Positions 61,879-64,000 of a stretch of DNA of 64,000 nt are shown in pieces (position 1 is the first letter of the stretch; the number at the start of each line of letters is the position of its first letter). The DNA lies in contig DATHRK010000006.1 of assembly GCA_035465395.1 (NCBI GenBank), positions 1 through 64,000 on the forward strand. Direction: 5' to 3'. The stretch comes from DATHRK01 sp035465395. GTDB taxonomy: Bacteria > Gemmatimonadota > Gemmatimonadetes > Longimicrobiales > RSA9. The notes under the pieces are model-generated. The model saw nothing but the letters and a program-made list of their open reading frames with translations. It was not told where the DNA came from and searched no databases. Made by a program: the position numbers and the translations under genes.

Positions 61879-62310
61879 TCAGGCCCCCGCGGCCTCTTCC
61901 GTCGTCTCCGCCTCGGAGGCGGCGTCCGCGTCCGCGTCGCCGGCCCGCTCCTCCGCGGCGGCCTCGACCTCCGAGGCCTCGGCGTCAGCTGGCTGGTCGG
62001 CACCCTCGGCTGAACCCTCGACCGCATCGGCCTCGACCTCGGCCTGCGGCTCGGCGTCCGCGGCGTCGTCTTCCGCTTCGCCATCCGCCTCGGGCGACGC
62101 GGCGAGGCCGCGGCCCTCCCCCCACTTCTGGCGGAAACGCTCGACCCGACCCGCGGTGTCCACGAGCTTCTGCTTACCCGTGAAGAAAGGGTGGCAGACC
62201 GAGCAGATCTCGACGTGGATGTCGTCCGTCGTGCTCCGCGTGACGAACGTGTTGCCGCACGCGCAGTGCACGCGCGCCGCCTTGTATTCCGGGTGGATGC
62301 CCTGCTTCAT
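61879..62310 (-). CDS. rpmE: 50S ribosomal protein L31 with acidic C-terminal extension
   Basis: 143 residues. Residues 1-70 are a Zn-type L31: KQGIHPEYKAARVHCACGNTF with Cys16/Cys18, EICSVCHPFFTGKQKLVDTA with Cys36/Cys39, GRVERFRQKWG. Residues about 72-143 are an unusual Ala/Glu/Asp-rich tail (ADGEAEDDAADAEPQAEVEA and on), carrying almost no basic residues and likely disordered. L31 usually ends near residue 70. ATG 62310 has GGAGGGG upstream. A promoter at 62377-62405 makes this a separate transcript. Confidence 0.93.
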   Translation of the reverse strand: MKQGIHPEYKAARVHCACGNTFVTRSTTDDIHVEICSVCHPFFTGKQKLVDTAGRVERFRQKWGEGRGLAASPEADGEAEDDAADAEPQAEVEADAVEGSAEGADQPADAEASEVEAAAEERAGDADADAASEAETTEEAAGA

Positions 62311-62376
62311 GACCCCTCCGATACCGAATCGCCCCCGAGCCGGGAACGTGTGCGTCCCCCCGGCCACAGCCGGAAA

Positions 62377-62405
62377 AAGGTAATGCGGCCTCTCCCTACC
62401 GACAA
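62377..62405 (-). promoter_or_regulatory. Sigma-70-type promoter of rpmE
   Basis: On the minus strand TTGTCG (62400-62405) and TACCTT (62377-62382) are 17 bp apart. Start about 60 nt before the rpmE ATG. The leader can form a small CCGGC/GCCGG hairpin right after the -10. Confidence 0.5.
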
Positions 62406-62431
62406 CAGGCGAAAGGTGCCGCGCGCCCGTC

Positions 62432-63439
62432 TCAGCGCGTCTGCTCGGCGCCCTCCCGGATCGAGTCGTAGGCGAGCTCGATGAGCGCCATCAGCTCGAC
62501 CTGATCGTGCGGCGGCTCGTACTCCCGTTCGCCGTTGGCGGTCTGGACGAAATCGGCCAGCATGTGCCGGTAGGAGCTGGTGTACAGGTTGGCCCGCCCG
62601 GGCGGCACCGCCGGCGTGACATCGAGCACGCCGTGCTCGACCTCCTTGAAGACCCCGAGCGGGTTCAGCGAGGCGGAGCCGGCCGTGCCGAGCGCTTCCA
62701 CGTACTGCCGGTCGTTCGGCTCGAACAGGCTCCACGTCACGTCGAGCGCGATCGAGACGCCTCCCTCGCCGAGGAAGAGCGCGCTCGCGCCGTCCTCGAC
62801 CTCCATGCCGGGGGACCGGTGCGCCAGGGCCGTCGCCCGCTCGACGCGAGGATGCCCCAGCAGCCAGAGCCCCAGGTCGAGGGTCTGGACGCCGAGGTCC
62901 ATGAGCGCACCGCCCCCGGCGGCCTCGGGATCATGGCGCCACGTGGGTCGGGCGGTACGCACCTTTCGGTTGAGCGATCCGACCCGCACGTGGAACACGT
63001 CGCCCAGCTCCCCACCGCGCAGGAAGGGCCGCAGCGCCCGCGCGTCCGGCCGGTACCGGTTGTTCAGCGCGACCATCACGACGCGGTCGGCGCGACCGGC
63101 CTCTTCGATCACCCGGGCGGCACCCTCCGCGCTCAGCGACAGCGGCTTCTCGACGAGCACGTGCTTGCCCGCGCGCACCGCCTCGATGGCGTGTTCCTCG
63201 TGGAGGTGGCTCGGGCTCGCGACGACCACCGCGTCCAGGTCCGCGTCCGCCAGAAGCCCGTCGTCCGTCGCGTGGATCTCGGGTACGCCGAAGCGCTTGG
63301 CCAGCGTGCGCGCCTTCGCCTGATCCGAGTCGGAGACCGCCGCGACCTCGACTCCGCGCATCTGCGTCAGGGTCGGCAGGTGGACGATCTGCGATATCGC
63401 CCCGGTGCCGATGATGCCAACCCGGAACCTGCCGCTCAT
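62432..63439 (-). CDS. Gfo/Idh/MocA family oxidoreductase
   Basis: 335 residues. N-terminal Rossmann domain with GIIGTGAISQIVHLPTL, then VASPSHLHEEHAIEAVRAGK and the EKPLS Lys-Pro motif. The C-terminal alpha/beta domain has GGALMDLGVQTLDLGLWLLG with the conserved Asp/His-type catalytic positions. These enzymes oxidise or reduce sugars and inositols with NAD(P). Substrate unknown; with inositol genes nearby in the window, inositol oxidation is possible but not shown. ATG 63439 overlaps the barrel gene (ATGA). Confidence 0.93.
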   Translation of the reverse strand: MSGRFRVGIIGTGAISQIVHLPTLTQMRGVEVAAVSDSDQAKARTLAKRFGVPEIHATDDGLLADADLDAVVVASPSHLHEEHAIEAVRAGKHVLVEKPLSLSAEGAARVIEEAGRADRVVMVALNNRYRPDARALRPFLRGGELGDVFHVRVGSLNRKVRTARPTWRHDPEAAGGGALMDLGVQTLDLGLWLLGHPRVERATALAHRSPGMEVEDGASALFLGEGGVSIALDVTWSLFEPNDRQYVEALGTAGSASLNPLGVFKEVEHGVLDVTPAVPPGRANLYTSSYRHMLADFVQTANGEREYEPPHDQVELMALIELAYDSIREGAEQTR

Positions 63440-64000
63440 AGGGACGGGACCGCGCTGGGGGGCGGCGGGTCGACGCGGCCCACGACGCCGGGATCGCGGT
63501 CCCGGACCATGAACTGCACGCCCAGCGCGACGCCGCCGAAGCTCAGGTCGCTCAGCAGGTTCCAGCGGACTTCGCCGTACACCCTGAGCCGCTCCTCGAG
63601 CATGTACTCGACCCCTCCGAGCGGAGAGATTCCGGCGGCGAACGAGTCCAGCAGGTCCTCGATGAACGTGCCGTCGATCGCGGCGCCTTTCCCGTTCAGG
63701 GAATGGAGCCCGATCCCTATCCCCAGATAGGCGAGCAGCGGCGAGGGGGTGGCCCACACGTACTGCGCGTCGAGCCCGAAGGCGAGATCGCTCCATTCGA
63801 TGCCGCCCAGCTCGTCCGCGGTGACGACGATCCCCTCGTCGGCGATGCTCGGCAGGGCGCTGATCGAGGCCGCCAGCTCGACCAGCTCCTCGGTCTCGAG
63901 GTCGGACTTCCAGAAATTCAGCGTGGGTACGATGCGCACGCCGGGTCCCAGGTAACCCAGATCCACTCGGAATCCGAACGTCGTCGTACCCTCCACCTTG
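63436..64000 (-). CDS. Outer-membrane beta-barrel-like protein, C-terminal part (runs off the window)
   Basis: 188 visible residues, open at the 5' (right) edge; the GTG at 63996 is internal to the frame, not a start. Alternating hydrophobic strands with turns (GFRVDLGYLGPGVRIVPTLN, LAFGLDAQYVWATPSPLLAY, VYGEVRWNLLSDLSFGGVAL) fit a small OmpW/OprF-type barrel. The end is a Pro-rich tail (VDPPPPSAVPSL) instead of a terminal Phe. Function unknown. Coupled to the Gfo/Idh gene. Confidence 0.7.
   Translation of the reverse strand, partial: KVEGTTTFGFRVDLGYLGPGVRIVPTLNFWKSDLETEELVELAASISALPSIADEGIVVTADELGGIEWSDLAFGLDAQYVWATPSPLLAYLGIGIGLHSLNGKGAAIDGTFIEDLLDSFAAGISPLGGVEYMLEERLRVYGEVRWNLLSDLSFGGVALGVQFMVRDRDPGVVGRVDPPPPSAVPSL

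Overview
The window is very GC-rich and tightly packed. Most genes lie on the minus strand, and neighbours usually overlap by 1-8 nt (ATGA, GTGA, TTGA, TGATG junctions). The encoded proteins are ordinary bacterial housekeeping and heterotrophic functions. The mixture looks most like a Gemmatimonadota-type genome: a Minf_1886 family protein, a DUF5117-type zinc metalloprotease lipoprotein, inositol-phosphate synthase next to a CDP-alcohol phosphatidyltransferase, Rex next to arginine deiminase, and outer-membrane barrel and propeller proteins. This placement is an inference from gene content; no rRNA or marker phylogeny is available here.

Layout: 1-321 is the start of a DMT permease (minus). 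521-8307 runs on the plus strand: an ABC exporter pair, a secreted M20 peptidase, a lipoprotein metalloprotease and a Mur-ligase-like enzyme resembling cyanophycin synthetase without its ATP-grasp domain. purK-purE (minus) follow. 9981-12407 is a small genomic island bounded by 48-bp perfect direct repeats that copy the 3' part of a tRNA-Met(CAU) gene; it carries one multi-pass membrane protein and a broken integrase-like remnant. 12362-19931 holds tRNA-Met, ftsB, eno, plsC, thiL, a beta-propeller protein, the NAD(P)HX repair enzyme, a zinc ribbon protein and Minf_1886. 20066-26335 holds glyA, a Leu/Glu-type dehydrogenase, acyl-CoA dehydrogenase, 3-hydroxybutyryl-CoA dehydrogenase, bioY and thiolase, a probable amino-acid/short-chain acyl-CoA degradation group.

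26508-34449 is a regulatory and redox block. STAS, an RsbW-GAF-PP2C fusion, rsmA and a DHp-only kinase-like protein form one overlapping run. It is followed by a perfect Rex operator (TTGTGAATCGATTCACAA) and an overlapping rex-arcA-exonuclease-MBL hydrolase run, which links NADH/NAD sensing to arginine fermentation. 34540-44120 carries pta-coaD-rsmD-recJ-coiled-coil zinc ribbon, dnaG-mutS2-yqeY and a HIT protein. 44339-44839 is a lone plus-strand hypothetical gene.

44814-64000 is again minus: aquaporin, prmA, dnaJ, hrcA and hemW; dprA; obg; a CMD-family protein with asparaginase and a TauE permease; a CtpA-type protease; tmk; inositol-phosphate synthase with a CDP-alcohol phosphatidyltransferase (inositol phospholipid synthesis); ylbF-prmC-prfA; rpmE with an unusual acidic tail; a Gfo/Idh oxidoreductase; and an incomplete barrel protein at the window edge. 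I saw no CRISPR array, rRNA or intact transposase.
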